Assembly (NCBI RefSeq): GCF_029227915.1
Contig: NC_079887.1
Coordinates: forward strand, 10,414,001 to 10,478,000
Direction of reading: 5' to 3'
DNA length: 64,000 bases
DNA from: Hydractinia symbiolongicarpus
Taxonomy: Eukaryota > Cnidaria > Hydrozoa > Anthoathecata > Hydractiniidae
Part shown: positions 23,023-38,465 of the stretch, in pieces
Numbering within the stretch: the first letter of the stretch is position 1
Layout: each line of letters starts with the position of its first letter
Position numbers and translations under genes: made by a program
The notes under the pieces: model-generated
What the model saw: only the letters and a program-made list of their open reading frames with translations
The model's database searches: none
Told to the model about the DNA's origin: nothing

Positions 23023-23097
23023 GTCAGCAAGGGGAATCAAACCCTGGTCTCCTGCACAAAGTGTGAGAGTTATAACCACTAAACTATGGTGTCAACA
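23023..23097 (-). other. tRNA-like sequence (tRNA-derived SINE head or tRNA pseudogene)
   Basis: On the minus strand an A-box-like TAGTTTAGTGG is followed at tRNA spacing by a B-box-like GGTTTGATTCC. Both fit internal RNA polymerase III promoter elements. The acceptor and anticodon arms do not pair well by eye, so a working tRNA is unlikely. A SINE head is a good alternative. Confidence 0.5.
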
Positions 23098-23122
23098 GAA
23101 ATTTTGTTTATCAGTTATATCA

Positions 23123-23538
23123 TCATCATCATAATCATTCTCGGCTTAACCTCCGTTTCCCATGCTAGCATGGGCTGGATGGGGTATATTAATGACTCTC
23201 TTCCAATGTGATCTAGACTATGTTAGATATAAACTCAACTTCCTCTGTATCAAGTCTGTCCTTATAACCTCCTGCCAAGTCTTTCTCGGTCTGCCTCTGG
23301 GCTTTGCCCCAGGAACTATCAAGTCTCTACACTTTCTTACCCAATTACCCCCCTCCATTCTTTCCAAGTGCCCCAGCCAAATCAATCTTCTTATCTGGAT
23401 AACATCTTTAATTCTACGGATACTTTGCCTGCTTCTTAGCTCATCTGAACTCTTTCTGTCTCTCAGACTGACGTTACACATCCACCTAACCATTCTCATA
23501 TCATTCCTTTCTGAACGGTCAAGATCTTTATGCTTCAC
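23123..23538 (-). pseudogene. LINE RT C-terminus and 3' UTR
   Basis: The minus strand reads an open 106-codon segment with RMVRWMCNVSLRDRKSSDEL, then RRLIWLGHLERM and GRPRKTWQEV. This is the conserved C-terminal tail of a LINE polymerase family common in marine invertebrates. The 3' UTR follows, with CCATGCTAGCATGG (about 23,160-23,173) and a terminal ATGATGATG tract near 23,123-23,140. It is 5'-truncated. The plus-strand open frame over the same bases is a shadow. Confidence 0.85.
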
Positions 23539-23591
23539 CGCCTATGTCTCACAACATAACACTTCTTACCAGGCCTCATACAACCTACCTT

Positions 23592-24133
23592 TTAACCCAA
23601 TTGACAAAACTCTGCTAGTCAACAAAGGAAGTAACTCTCTGAACTTTTTCCAAGGAGAACCTATCCTATACCTATCCAATAATAAATCTATGAGATTAAT
23701 AAAGTTGTTGTGTAAAGAAGAGAAAGCATTATTTTTATTAACAAAGCATTGTTAGTATAATGACATGTTGCATAAATGTACATTTCACCGATTTTCTTCT
23801 TATTTCCTTAGCTATAGGAAACAAGTATGTTTTACTAAGTCAAAGAAATTTAGTATTTTAAATTAACCCAATTGACAAAACTCTGCTAGTCAACAAAGGA
23901 AGTAACTCTCTGAACTTTTTCCAAGGAGAACCTATCCTATACCTATCCAATAATAAATCTATGAGATTAATAAAGTTGTTGTGTAAAGAAGAGAAAGCAT
24001 TATTTTTATTAACAAAGCATTGTTAGTATAATGACATGTTGCATAAATGTACATTTCACCGATTTTCTTCTTATTTCCTTAGCTATAGGAAACAAGTATG
24101 TTTTACTAAGTCAAAGAAATTTAGTATTTTAAA
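23592..24133. repeat. Perfect tandem duplication, 271-bp unit, two copies
   Basis: 23592-23862 and 23863-24133 appear identical base for base (identity continues about 4 bp into the flank). The left copy begins inside the region upstream of the LINE tail. Perfect identity implies a very recent duplication or an assembly artefact. Confidence 0.95.
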
Positions 24134-24137
24134 TTAA

Positions 24138-25483
24138 ACCAGTTGGTGTTGCCTTGCAATAATGTAATATTATAAAGGATATATCACTACAAGAATGATA
24201 TATAAAAAATATATACCGTTAACAAAGAAAAAGCATTATACATACACACACCGCAGAGAAAAATGTGTTCTTGGATTTTTATGATAAAGAACATCTTTCC
24301 TTTTTCTTCATAGCATCTCATTTTTAAGTGTAACTTTGGATATTTTAGCCCTGGGTGCCAGCAACACAATGCTCTAAAACCGAAAGTCCACTTTCATTGC
24401 AACAAAGCGAGTTTTAATATGTGCAGTTCCGTGTCCGGGAGGTGCAATGTCCACTGGAAACAAAAATACTCAAACTGATAATGGTGGCTTTTCTATTAAT
24501 TTCATTGCTCAGATTTTAAAATGATTTTAAAATGATTTTGACTTCTAAAATGTCTGTGTGGGCAAAAGCACTCCTAAATATTTCTAAGTTCCGTATATAA
24601 CACGTTTAAATCTTACCCCGTAAAAGAGTCAACGGGCACGCTCAGTCCTTATTCCACGCTATTTTGTTCGCCTATACAACGACTCATTTCTCGAATATAA
24701 GACAAGCTGGGTTGGTTGTAAGAATGATCTTATAATGCGGAACTTGTGTTTTCGCTAAAAATATTTATCTTAAGTAGGGCTTTAAACACTGAAACAACGA
24801 ATGGATAAACTTCAAAATCTTATTTGGTCAGGAAAAAAATTTTTATAGGGCCCCTTATTTACTCCACTTTGTCGGATCTCGTCAAGGAGGTTGACTGACT
24901 CGCTTCTCACATATATAATAAACACGATTGATTAATCAGATATCTTGGCTTCGTGAAATTTTTTTTAGTTCGGAAACTCAATTACGCAACAATTTTTATG
25001 TGAATCAAATCTGTCCACTTTGCAGATAATTTTGACCATTTGTCGTCTTATATGCATCGCACATTGTAACTTATGGCCCAATGTAATATTAATCACTTTA
25101 ATGTCATACACATTAAACTGATTTGCTAAAAGCTTGAAGTGAACTTACCAATATAACTCTCTTCCTCAGAAAGAAGAGTAGAGATACAAGAGTAGAGATC
25201 ATTTAATTTTTTTTAAAAAATTAATCCTTCCCACATATAAATACCACTACAGAGGAGAGAGAAATGGTTTGGGATTGAAATGTGAGAAATTATAATATAT
25301 AGTGTCAAATTAGTAGAAGAATAGTGTAAATTAGTAGAAGTTTTATCAAAACTTGGTTAAAAATTACTTTAAAACATAGTTATGTCTTCTGTGTGTTGTA
25401 TATATTGTATTATGCAGCATTATACTTTTGTTTGTTACAAATGTTATGCTAATCCTTTAGAACAGAAAATAACAACTTTAAAA
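24138..25483. other. Intergenic region upstream of NDUFS8, no gene seen
   Basis: AT-rich, with no recognisable exon or element. The NDUFS8 promoter and 5' UTR should lie in the right part. Confidence 0.4.
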
Positions 25484-28758
<3,275 letters not shown>

Positions 28759-29756
28759 CATAGTGTATGTTTATGTATATAATGTATTAAAAATTAATCT
28801 TGAGTTATTTGTTTTTTTTTTCTTTGTAGGTCAATTTTTCATGAACTGTTCTGTTTTTACATGTTCTATGGTTTTTATGTTAATCCCAAAGGGGGTATTT
28901 TTCATGCACACATATTTCACATTAGTGAAAATTTTCGATACAGAAAAATCTCTCGTTTTATACTTTTTACACTTTTTTCATACACTGAAGTGTTATAATA
29001 TTGGTATGTTTTGGGCATATCCATATTTTACGTGTTTTAAATATTTACTTATATAAACTATAAAAGCAACTCTAAAGGACCATTTCACCAAGAAGCGAGA
29101 GAAAAAGCGAAAAAGAATATAGAAAAAAGAGGTAAAGGACGACAGATCAAGAAAAAACGAATATATAGAATTACCAACTAAATTTCTTTACATTAGATTT
29201 ATCCCAATAAAAAATTTTTAAATTTAGAACAAATTTAGCGTAACTCAATTTGATGCTCCACCTTAAGCTATTTTAGATTTATAACATCCTGAACTGAAAA
29301 GCAGCTACTTGTGACAACACTAGCAGTGCATTTTAATTGCTTTACAATATCACCCACGCGATAATGGAGTGCGTTTAATTCAATGAATCAGTGTATTTCC
29401 GAAAGCATAAGCAACTGTACTAATTTTTTTTGAATGTGAAAAAGGATAGAAATGAATATTTTCAACTTGCGTAACAAAAACAGCTTGTTGTACGAAGATT
29501 TTTTTTAATTCATTTATTTGTTCGCTCTCCCATCCAAATGATGTTAGAAGGTAACCCCTGGACTTTTTAATGAACTCATTCAATACCAGCTATTGGTCCA
29601 TAGGTGAATATTTATCATAGCACATCCGTATTTCATTCGTAAGAGAAAATGCCAGCTAATAGCTTGGACAAGATGGATTACATTTTAACTAGACAGGACT
29701 TGTCAATTCAGCACGTTTTGTATACATAAATGGGTTAGTAACAACACCCCGTAGCT
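28759..29756. other. 3' flank of NDUFS8 and intergenic sequence
   Basis: A candidate polyadenylation signal AATAAA lies at 29206-29211. Earlier AT-rich variants exist, so the 3' end is not certain. The long open stretch across 28,637-29,056 is a shadow of the last exon plus AT-rich UTR. Nothing else is recognised. Confidence 0.4.
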
Positions 29757-30234
29757 TACTCTTTTGTGCTTAATTGTGGTGGGGGGAGGGGGTGGATTGC
29801 ACTTTTTCGAATTTTTCACCCCAAAATCATTTTATAATAACACCCCCCCCCCTTATTTTATCGAAATTTGAGAATGAGACCCACCTCCTCCTTTTATCAT
29901 CACCCCCCCCCCCCCCCCCCCCATAATAAGTTTTTTGGATATCACAAAGCAGCATCTTTTCTTATAATCAAAACAAATCTCAAGAACAAATACTATTTAC
30001 AGGTTAAAAATAACAAATATCAACAAAATGTCAGCACAGTTTATTCGTCAAACATGTTAAAAGCATTGTTATCTTTATTTTTAGTTGTTTCACTAGTGTT
30101 AGTTTATTACCCCCCCATTTTACAGAAAATTTCGTAATACCCCCTTAGGTCAATATATTATGACCCCCCCATACTTAAAGAAATTTTCCCAGAAATACAT
30201 ACCCCCCAGCCCTACAATTAAGCACAAAAGAGTA
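29757..30234. mobile_element. TIR element with C/G homopolymer runs, about 478 bp
   Basis: Perfect 21-bp terminal inverted repeats, 29757-29777 and 30214-30234, beginning TACTCTTTTGTGCTTAATTG. The interior contains several runs of 8-20 C (about 29,842 and 29,903) and one G-rich run near the left end. Non-coding. Confidence 0.85.
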
Positions 30235-30386
30235 GTTGACGTGGGGCAGGAATATACTCGAGATACCATGGATTATTAGTGGACTTTCAATAATTTTGAA
30301 TCTGTATTTATTCTCTTGTGGTTTGGTTTTAAGATACGGTGAATAAATTTCAAAACTTCTTTTTTAGCTCTCTGAGGATTACTTAA

Positions 30387-32046
30387 CCTTTAGCACGCGC
30401 TCCTTTTCTAGGTTTCGCCCCACTAGCGCACTCCATTTTTAACTAAAATTAAGGGTTTACTTGACCGGTCATATCTTTTGAATCACTTATATTCAGAAAA
30501 AAACTACAAACATTTTGAAAAAGCCTATAAGTGTAGGTATCTAAAAATGATAAATTTAAGTACATAGCATAAACTCTAAAAGAAACATAGGACCTGGAAA
30601 TTCATGAAAAAAATCTGCGAAAAATTTTTGATTTGGGTTTATGTAAAATGAGAAAATTTCAAAGTTTCTGCCAAAATTTTATATTTTCACATTCTCTAAC
30701 ATATTTGTAAAGATAGTGCAAAAAATCAGAACATTCTGGCAATTTGAAGAACCACAATCGAAATTTAAAAATATCGAATAATCATAGAAAACTTTGATAT
30801 TTGCACTAAGTGTAAATCTCACAAAAACAAGTCATAACATTTCAATTTTGGTTTTTGTTCACACGACTATAATCTTTAAATGTATGATAAGCTTCAAAAC
30901 ACACCCCCCATGGTTCTGTTATATTCGTTGATGACGTCTGGGCTTCATAACGGAATCACCAGTTATTCGGGTTTTTTTTGCCACTGTCAGGGTGTTCTCC
31001 ACTATGTATTGCAGACAGCATACTAACAAATTTTGTAGTTTTTGTCTTAGTAATGTCCTTCTACCTCATTAACCTAAGGTTGTAATGCATTCTGATTTTG
31101 ACACCCCCCTTTCGCAGGTTTCCAAGACCAGAAGTTTTTCGGTAAGCCTTCTTTGCGTCTCAAAGTCCAATAGCAAGGAGTGTTATAATGATCTAAAACC
31201 AATGCTAAGTCTGGTGAGGTGTAATAATTATCCAGAGTCAAATGAAAACCTTGATCTAAGAATTATTTCATTAAGATAAACCACCTTGATGGGAACTTCT
31301 ATGTGTCAAAGGTTGCCGGTTTACTTTATCTTGCAGGAATGTGATATCAGCACAATCTTCGTACTTAGTGTCCGCACCTGCATAAATAATAAAGCGAGAC
31401 AAATACCCACTACTGTTCTCACACAGCATGAACAGTTTAACACCATAACATTCTCTTTTGGATGGTATGTATACGCGAAAAAATAACCAGCCTTTCCACA
31501 GGGAAAGATATTCGTCAATGGCAACATTTTTTTCCAACGTATAATTTGCTTTATAGTTTTTATCAAGTTCATCTATGAGAAACCTAAGCTTATATAAGGG
31601 GTCCTTCTTTTCATAGTTGTTTATGTCAGAAAAATGAATCATAATCAAGAGCAAATGAAATCTGTTCTGACTGATAAGTCTTTGGGTTTGAAATAAGGGG
31701 TCACTACTCCAATACATATCAATCTCTGTTTTGCGCATGATTCCCATTTAGCATAAGTGTTGTAAGAAATACCCAGATCTCATCAGCATCTGTATCAACC
31801 CATTAAGCAAACAAATTCTTCTCCCTGGTTTCAATTCGCTCCATAATTTAACTCTTCTTGAATTTTAAAAATACTTTCACTTTTCATATCTGAGGATGCC
31901 ATGATTCTAGAATTTTCAACAATTTATAGCCATGCAACACCAAGAAAAATCGAAAGTAAGTTGTTCCAACCATGGAGAATAGTTAGTTTAATCATTTAGT
32001 AGTTTAATCAGCAAACCGGATATATACGTTAAACACATGCTAAGGG
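30387..32046 (-). mobile_element. piggyBac transposon relic with TTAA target duplication
   Basis: The element is bounded by TTAA on both sides (30383-30386 and 32047-32050). Its ends are inverted repeats: CCTTTAGCACGCGC at the left and CCCTTAGCATGTG read from the right. TTAA duplication with CCYTT ends is the piggyBac hallmark, and the internal gene is a piggyBac transposase relic. At 1.66 kb it is shorter than autonomous members (about 2.4 kb and more), so part of the gene has been deleted. Confidence 0.9.
31085..31903 (-). pseudogene. piggyBac-type transposase, broken
   Basis: The minus strand begins MASSDMKSES at 31,903, meets a stop within about 30 codons, then continues in pieces. The best stretch (31,271-31,747) includes MYWSSDPLF, NRFHLLL, VAIDEYLSLWKG (a DE-type active-site region) and YGVKLFMLCENSSGYL. 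A downstream frame contains LTLDNYYTSPDLA, with a conserved catalytic Asp, then WKPAKGG. These are DDE_Tnp_1_7 signatures. Stops, frameshifts and a shortened C-terminus make it nonfunctional. Confidence 0.88.
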
Positions 32047-32050
32047 TTAA

Positions 32051-33486
32051 AGTGTATTATTGACCAAAAGACCCGGGCCAAGGTGCTTGGTGACTTAGCC
32101 CGGTTGACAGAGATCTTCTCTTACGCGAGAACTCGCCATGTTTAAAAATCCTATTAAAAACATGCATGTGTTCATATGAGTTGCTTGTTTCTATTAAGAT
32201 CCCAACAATGCGGAATGGAATTTTTTTCATATGAACACACCATCCCGGCTTACCGAGCTGACTCTATTATATTTGTGCATGATAAAGTTATTTTGAAGAA
32301 TGCATATTTTTTCTGTATGGAAATGTCAAAAGTATTGAAAGTTCAACTTTTTTGTCAAGTAATATAAGCTTATTGATAAAAATAATATTATATTATATGC
32401 ATGAAGAACAATAAATATATAAAAATGCTTCAGATGAAAGATGAATAACAATATCATCAACCTTATTGTTGTGTATTTATCGTTGTTTGGACAAAATAAA
32501 CATTATTTATTAACTTTCTCATGCATGGATTACATTTTTCCGAAGAATCCTTGTAACTTAAATTTACTTTTTTGGCACGCGATTTAAAATATATATAAAA
32601 TATATTGTTTAACAAACTTTCGTGACATTCTTTAACCACCGGCGCATACCTATTGATGGATCTTTCGCCGTCCGATGTACAAAAAGAGACAACAGGTCCT
32701 AGATCGAGGTTACTTTTGCCCGCCTAACCGGGCCAGCTCACCTCATATGGACAGCCCCTTATAGTGTGTAAGTACAAATTGACCAGAAGGCAGTTGCCTT
32801 TTTTTTCTGTCGTAAATGACCGTCTCCATTTATAATATGCACAAACTACAAAGCACACTTTATTCATCTATGTGTTTCTCGCATGGATGTTTGCAGATAC
32901 ATATCAACCTCACTCCCAGAGCACTGTTGTCTCTTTTTTCATATCTGCACGGCCGATACGAATATATTATTCGTGTGAAACAAATACTTTTGTATTTTAG
33001 GAACACGAGCCGTTAACTGAAAGAATTTTCTGTGCTTTTCTACACAGCACGTCAAATATGTGTGCTTGTTAGAACTTTAGTAGTTATTATCATTTTCTAC
33101 CATTTCTCTGTTTAACGTCAAGTATACTTAAGCTGGAGGTTGATCAGGCTGCGAATCCTGGGGACGAGGATGTTTGGAGGATCGCTCCCACTTCTCCCTC
33201 CTTCCATGTTAATCTACAGGGTCCTAGGCCTTAAGTTGTACTAATGATGGTTGACTTGCATATGGCGCGCTGTTTCAACAGAAAATAGGAACCGTATATC
33301 TCACATGCCTTAGTAAACAAACTGACCCGAAGTAAAAACCAAGTTAATTCCTGTCAAAACTGTGGTATGATTTGACCACGGTTGAAAGCATTTTCCACTA
33401 GAAGTTGTAGCGCCGTTCTTTCACAAGTGTTCTTCAGCCATCTGCCATCAGGGTGCGATCTAAAATCAAAGAACACATATAAAAAA
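32051..33486. other. Intergenic sequence upstream of FKBP
   Basis: No exon or element is supported. The FKBP 5' UTR and promoter should be near 33.2-33.48 kb. I see no clear core promoter. Confidence 0.4.
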
Positions 33487-36106
33487 ATGGGAGTAACCGT
33501 AGAGACTAAAACACCTGGAGACGGTAAGTTAACTTCGAAATTTTTTCCATTAGTAAGGCAAGGTCCACTAAAACACGCATCTTGGTTGACAATGTCTCTT
33601 TTATTTTTTTTCTAATCATGCATGATGATGAGCGAGACTCAACACAGTTTGGGATAAACAACGGCTGAATTTAATATTTATATCATTTCACCACATTATT
33701 TGGTCAAAAATTAATCTTTTGGCTAAAAGCCAAATTAAGCAGATTTTGCCAGATGCTAAAATACTATGCAGCAAGCTTTGTCAGTCAAGGATGAAAAAGA
33801 GGGTGTCGATAAGCCGCATAAAGCGTAAAAAGTGCAGGCGTTTTCAGGCCAGTTTGGCGTTTTAAAAAAAAATCAATTATTTGCCTGAAAAAACCCGCAT
33901 AGGCCCGAATAATGCCTGAAAAAAAGAAAAAACAGACACTAAGGGGCCTCATCAATACTCACATTGCCACGACAAACGTCCAATGGACGTTTCTTTTCAA
34001 AGACAACCCACCCACCCTGAAAAACGTCCACTTGTGGGAGTTATTTTTCCAAAAAAAACCTATCCTGCAAAGGTGAAAAGCCTTTTCCGCTGTTCTTTGG
34101 TGGTCTTGTTGATTGTAGTGGGCAAAAACGTAGTTTTGAATTGTCACTTTAAAAGTTACCCACAAACGTCCATTGGACATTTCTTGTGGCAATGTAAGTA
34201 TGGATGTGGCCCCTAATATGATTCAAAAAACTATAAACATTGAAATAAACTTATTATGTGGTAGCAAAGTTCTTAAAAGAACTGTTTTTGATGGTTTTTG
34301 ATAAAGTTTACTGTATAAATAACTCATTTATATATATAAACTTTATTAAATCCTTTCTCTTCAAACGTCTTTTTTCCAACTATCGTCCGCATGGTATGTT
34401 ACAAGGAATTGCATTTCAGGAATGCTTTGGGCGAATTCGGGAAAGTGCCGACGGTTTCGGGGGACAACCACCAATTTTATTCGAAAATTCGCCCAAACTT
34501 GCCCTTATATATGGGGGTGTTGCGGCTTGTCGGCACCCTCTTGGATAAAATACCAGATACAGTTTTCGTACATGAAAACTCCTAAAAAAGAAACATTTTA
34601 GAAACCAAATTTTATGTTTTTTTTTCTGTGAAACAAAATTGTTTCTGACTTGGAAACTTTCTGTGTTTGGCTGGGGGTAAAATAGCTTTGAGAGACGGGG
34701 TTAGGTTTAATAAGAACTCCAGTAGTGAAAGAACCCCCAAAGGAAAAACTGGTTCCATATAATATTTTTATGTTTATTAGTAAGGCTATCTAAAGGTTGC
34801 AAAATTACAAAACAGAAACCCAAGGTCGCTTGCGGAAGACAAAAACTTATTTATAAACTTCATAAAAAAATTTTCAGTATGAAATGTTTCTCAACATGCA
34901 AGCTGTTTGCCTTATCCTGAACTGCATCCTTTAAGCTATTTGACCTCAAAGTTTTGAATGCAATGTAATGGCTTCATTAATTTAAATAAGGATATTGGCA
35001 TTACATTGTTGTGATTTTGTCGCGGCGTAACGTCAGAAAAATTAACATTTAAGATATCTATTTAGGCAAAAGCAAAGGAAAATTAACACATCCACTTTGC
35101 CTGTTACAGACAGATGCAATCTTTATTTTATTATAAAAGATTTAAAAATTCCCTATGATGCTGTTAAGATATTGCAGCCCACAAAGATGTTTTCGTGTAT
35201 TTTTAACCCCTACTACATCCTACTCCTTTCTTTTACCAGCCTCAAAAAAATCATAAAGCCAAAAAATCCTAAATCCACTTGTTCTTAATGCTTTGCAAAG
35301 AATGACTGATTAGGTTATTTATAAAAGCACCATTTTGACAGATGAATTTCTGCCTGGCATTTTACTTTTCAGCAGTAACCTCTTTTGGCTCTGGCATTTG
35401 TGTGACAGGGAATAAAATGCTAAAACTTGCTAGAGAGAGATCTTTTTATATGGATTTCTTTTCACCAAACAACGTTTGAGATTGATGCCTTTTGATTTAT
35501 TTAAACCCAATAAAAGTCCTAACATTGCCTTTGTATGAAGAAATTGACCCTGCTTTGCTAATTTTTGTTTCTGACCTATTCAGTGGATGCAATGAATAAG
35601 TTGTACAATCATATCTTAATTTACTTCAGGTACCAACCCTCCCAAAGGATCAAAAGTACAGGTTCATTACACAGGTAAGGTTTTTAAGTTGCTTTTAATG
35701 ACAATTGGTGAAGAAAAGCCTTGATTAAGGTCCATGAAAAAAAATACAATTGATGAAATTAATTTTTGCGAATCAATCATGTTCAGATATTTGAAGATAT
35801 TGAAAAATTTTAAAGTTCGTTTTATTCTTTTTTATTTCGATATTATTTTCATTTTCATTCATAGGAACATTAGAAAATGGCAAGAAATTTGATTCCTCTC
35901 GTGATCGTGGAAAGCCATTCGAGTTTGTCCTTGGCTCAGGTCAAGTGATTAAAGGTTGGGACGAAGGTGTAGCTAAGATGTCCAAAGGGGAACGTGCTAT
36001 CTTAACATGCTCACATGACTATGCTTATGGAGAGAAAGGCTATCCTGGTGTGATTCCACCAAAAGCCACTTTAATTTTTGATGTTGAATTGCTCGGATTT
36101 TCTTAA
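33487..36106 (+). CDS. FKBP1A: FKBP12-type peptidyl-prolyl cis-trans isomerase
   Basis: FKBP12 proteins catalyse cis-trans isomerisation of Xaa-Pro bonds in the cytosol, bind FK506/rapamycin and regulate calcium-release channels and TGF-beta receptors. Three exons join in phase: 33487-33523, 35630-35674 and 35865-36106 (107 residues; the vertebrate protein has 108). The whole protein is one FKBP domain: [31 protein letters not shown] and IFDVELL. Pocket residues are conserved (numbering without the initiator Met): Tyr25, Phe35, Asp36, Arg41, Phe45, Val54, Ile55, Trp58, Tyr81, Ile90 and Phe98. The His of the vertebrate pocket loop is Tyr86 here. The start MGVTVET matches the family's MGVQVET. 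Intron 1 (2.1 kb) contains two repeat elements. The paralog (1A or 1B) cannot be settled. Confidence 0.95.
33942..34214. mobile_element. TIR element in FKBP intron 1, about 273 bp
   Basis: The left end AGGGGCCTCATCAATACTCA and the right end, read on the other strand (AGGGGCCACATCCATACTTA), are inverted repeats. They continue through ACATTGCCAC and GTCCAATGGACGTTT. Most of the element is a long imperfect palindrome. Non-coding. Confidence 0.8.
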
Positions 36107-37658
36107 TCTTCCTGCTTTAGTAATTTATGTCGATTTTTTATTTATGGCAAACACAGACTAGAAATTATTCATACATTTTCACATTTCATTTTTATATAAA
36201 GAAAATCACAAATATTCGCGTTGTGTTGCTTTAACTCACAGGGTTGTCAAAGGTAATAGAATTTATGGAATGTTATGCATTTTTGGTACTGTAACATGTA
36301 ACGTAAGTTTATTAATTTGCCTTTGACCTATTAAGCTCATAGCCGATGAGAGACAAAAAGCTTTTGGGACAAGGTTGCGCCTAAGCTCGTTAGGTTGTTT
36401 TTACATAACCACAAGCTAATACCAGCTTGGTTGCCGAACCAGTCCGCATATAAGCATCAGAAACCAACGCCGTTCCAGAAAAGCAAAATCGAACCTCATG
36501 CGCAGATTTGGCGCGTCCCGCTATTCATTTTCGTATTTATTTAGTCGCTGAAGATGGTCTTCCAGCCTGACACGTTGCATTATAATATATTTTAGCACGT
36601 TATTAAGTTAACGGTGGCTGGTTTACCGGGGTGAAATTTTCCCGGCACCGTGTTGAAAATCGTCCCTGCAATGCGGGTTAAAATTTTTCCCTGATCAACC
36701 GGGTTTATGTATTCATCCCCTCTATCTCCATTTCAGTTTTGAAAGGTACTTGAACAAGGATCAATAGCGTTTTAAATTGGGGAAATCAACAGCATTCATG
36801 CTGAAAGAAGTCAGATTCTAAAGAACATGTTTGTTTACTCATTAGTGCAATTTTATTATTGACGGTTTGGAAAGAGCCTCGTCGCTAGGATCTCTTGGTC
36901 TCTAAATCTTAAATTAATTAAAGCTATCGGTCGTAAATTTAATGCTTCTATACACAGATATGGCAAAACACATTCTCAAAACGCTGTAATGAAATAAAAT
37001 ATATGCAATAAAAATTATAGTACAAATAAAAATTAAAAGAATATCAACGGATGATAAATAAGCTGTCTTTGAAACTTTCGTCTTCACCACGTGAAAATGT
37101 AAGACTTTCTGGTTTTCTTTTTCTACCTGAAGTTAACCAAATATCCTGTCTTCGTTCTCCTCCTGCAGCGGATAATAAATCATCATTGTCTTCTATCGTT
37201 ACACTCAAGCCACGAGCTCATACATTTTAACAATATTTTCATTAACCTTATTGTTTATACACATTAAATTAATATCCTTATCCGCTATTTCTGTATTTTT
37301 CAAAGGCGTAGAAAAGCCCTGGGAACGAGGTTGAGGTACCTTATCTTTTTTTTTCGTCTTAAATTTCTTATTTAGCCAAGGAAAAAATTTATTTTTTTCC
37401 AACTCTTTATTCATATTTTTCTCTTCATTATTTTTTGTCTTGTTTTCTTTACTCTAGCTTCTCGACTACGAAGAACTATATACTTTTCTATCCGCATTTG
37501 TCAGCTCTTTTTGAATAATTGTATTTCCTGTAGTTATTATAAATTTGCACATCTAATAAAAATTCTGTCTAATTTTAGCTAAAAAAATATTATCTGTTGT
37601 TTATTTATGCCCGTATTCTGTCTGTTCAAAATTGCTGCTTTATTTTGAGTCTTCCCCA
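36107..37658. other. Intergenic sequence downstream of FKBP
   Basis: FKBP 3' flank, then AT-rich sequence. CCCTGGGAACGAGG at about 37,318 is another copy of a short repeat motif. No gene is recognised. Confidence 0.4.
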
Positions 37659-37740
37659 CCTCGTTCCTAGGGCGCTTTGTCTCTTTTTGACACAACGCCG
37701 TCCAAACGTCAAAAAGTTTTAATATGCCCTGGGAACAAGG
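37659..37740. mobile_element. Tiny CCCTGGGAAC MITE, about 82 bp
   Basis: CCTCGTTCCTAGGGC (37659-37673) is inverted at 37726-37740 with two mismatches. The same terminal phrase occurs at about 14,437 and 37,318. Non-coding. Confidence 0.6.
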
Positions 37741-38465
37741 TTGGAGTCTTTCCCAGAGTAAACAATGTGCTTATGGCAAAACCCGTGTGCCAAACTTGTG
37801 TGACGTAAATACGCGGGAATGTAAACAAACGCATTCCAAATGAATAAAGCGAGGGAATGCTAAACTGTGCCTCCTGTAATTGTCTAAAAGTAATTTTATT
37901 TATCATATTTTGAAATAAATATCTTTATCAGAATAAAATAATGTTTTACTATTATAAATATAATTTTAAAAATTTGGAGATGAGCTATCATTTGGAAAAA
38001 ATAAATATTACGTATATTCAATCCTTGTGTTAAAGAAAAGTTAATAGAAATTGAATACGCGTAATTTTATCTTTTGGTGCTTCTTCATCTGCTAGACTTA
38101 AAAAGTTATCGGAAAGTCGGAAAGTTATTTTCAATTTAGTTTGTTATAAGTGCATTCTGTGCCTAGCCATCGTTATTACTTCTTGTGTTATCTTTTACCA
38201 ACCTGAAGCTAGCCACAATAAGAAAGTAGTAGTTAGGAGGCATAGATTTGGTAACAATAATCCTGCAAATTTTAGCTAAGATCTCTGCTTAGCAATCTTT
38301 CCATACATCATAATTTATCGTGTTAGCGTAACAGCAACAAAATAAAATATTTTATTCTAGTGGTATAAACGATTTTCATTGTTTACACTTTGACGGGATT
38401 TTCACGCTTGTGTATAAAATCTGAAGAATCTTAAGATAATAAAATGCAGACCATATGGAAGAAGA
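37741..38465. other. Intergenic sequence, no feature seen
   Basis: AT-rich. No exon or repeat is supported. Confidence 0.4.

Noticed and set aside
23162-23755. 197-codon plus-strand open frame
   Set aside because: It is antisense to the LINE C-terminal coding region and runs into the 271-bp duplication; no protein-like motifs.
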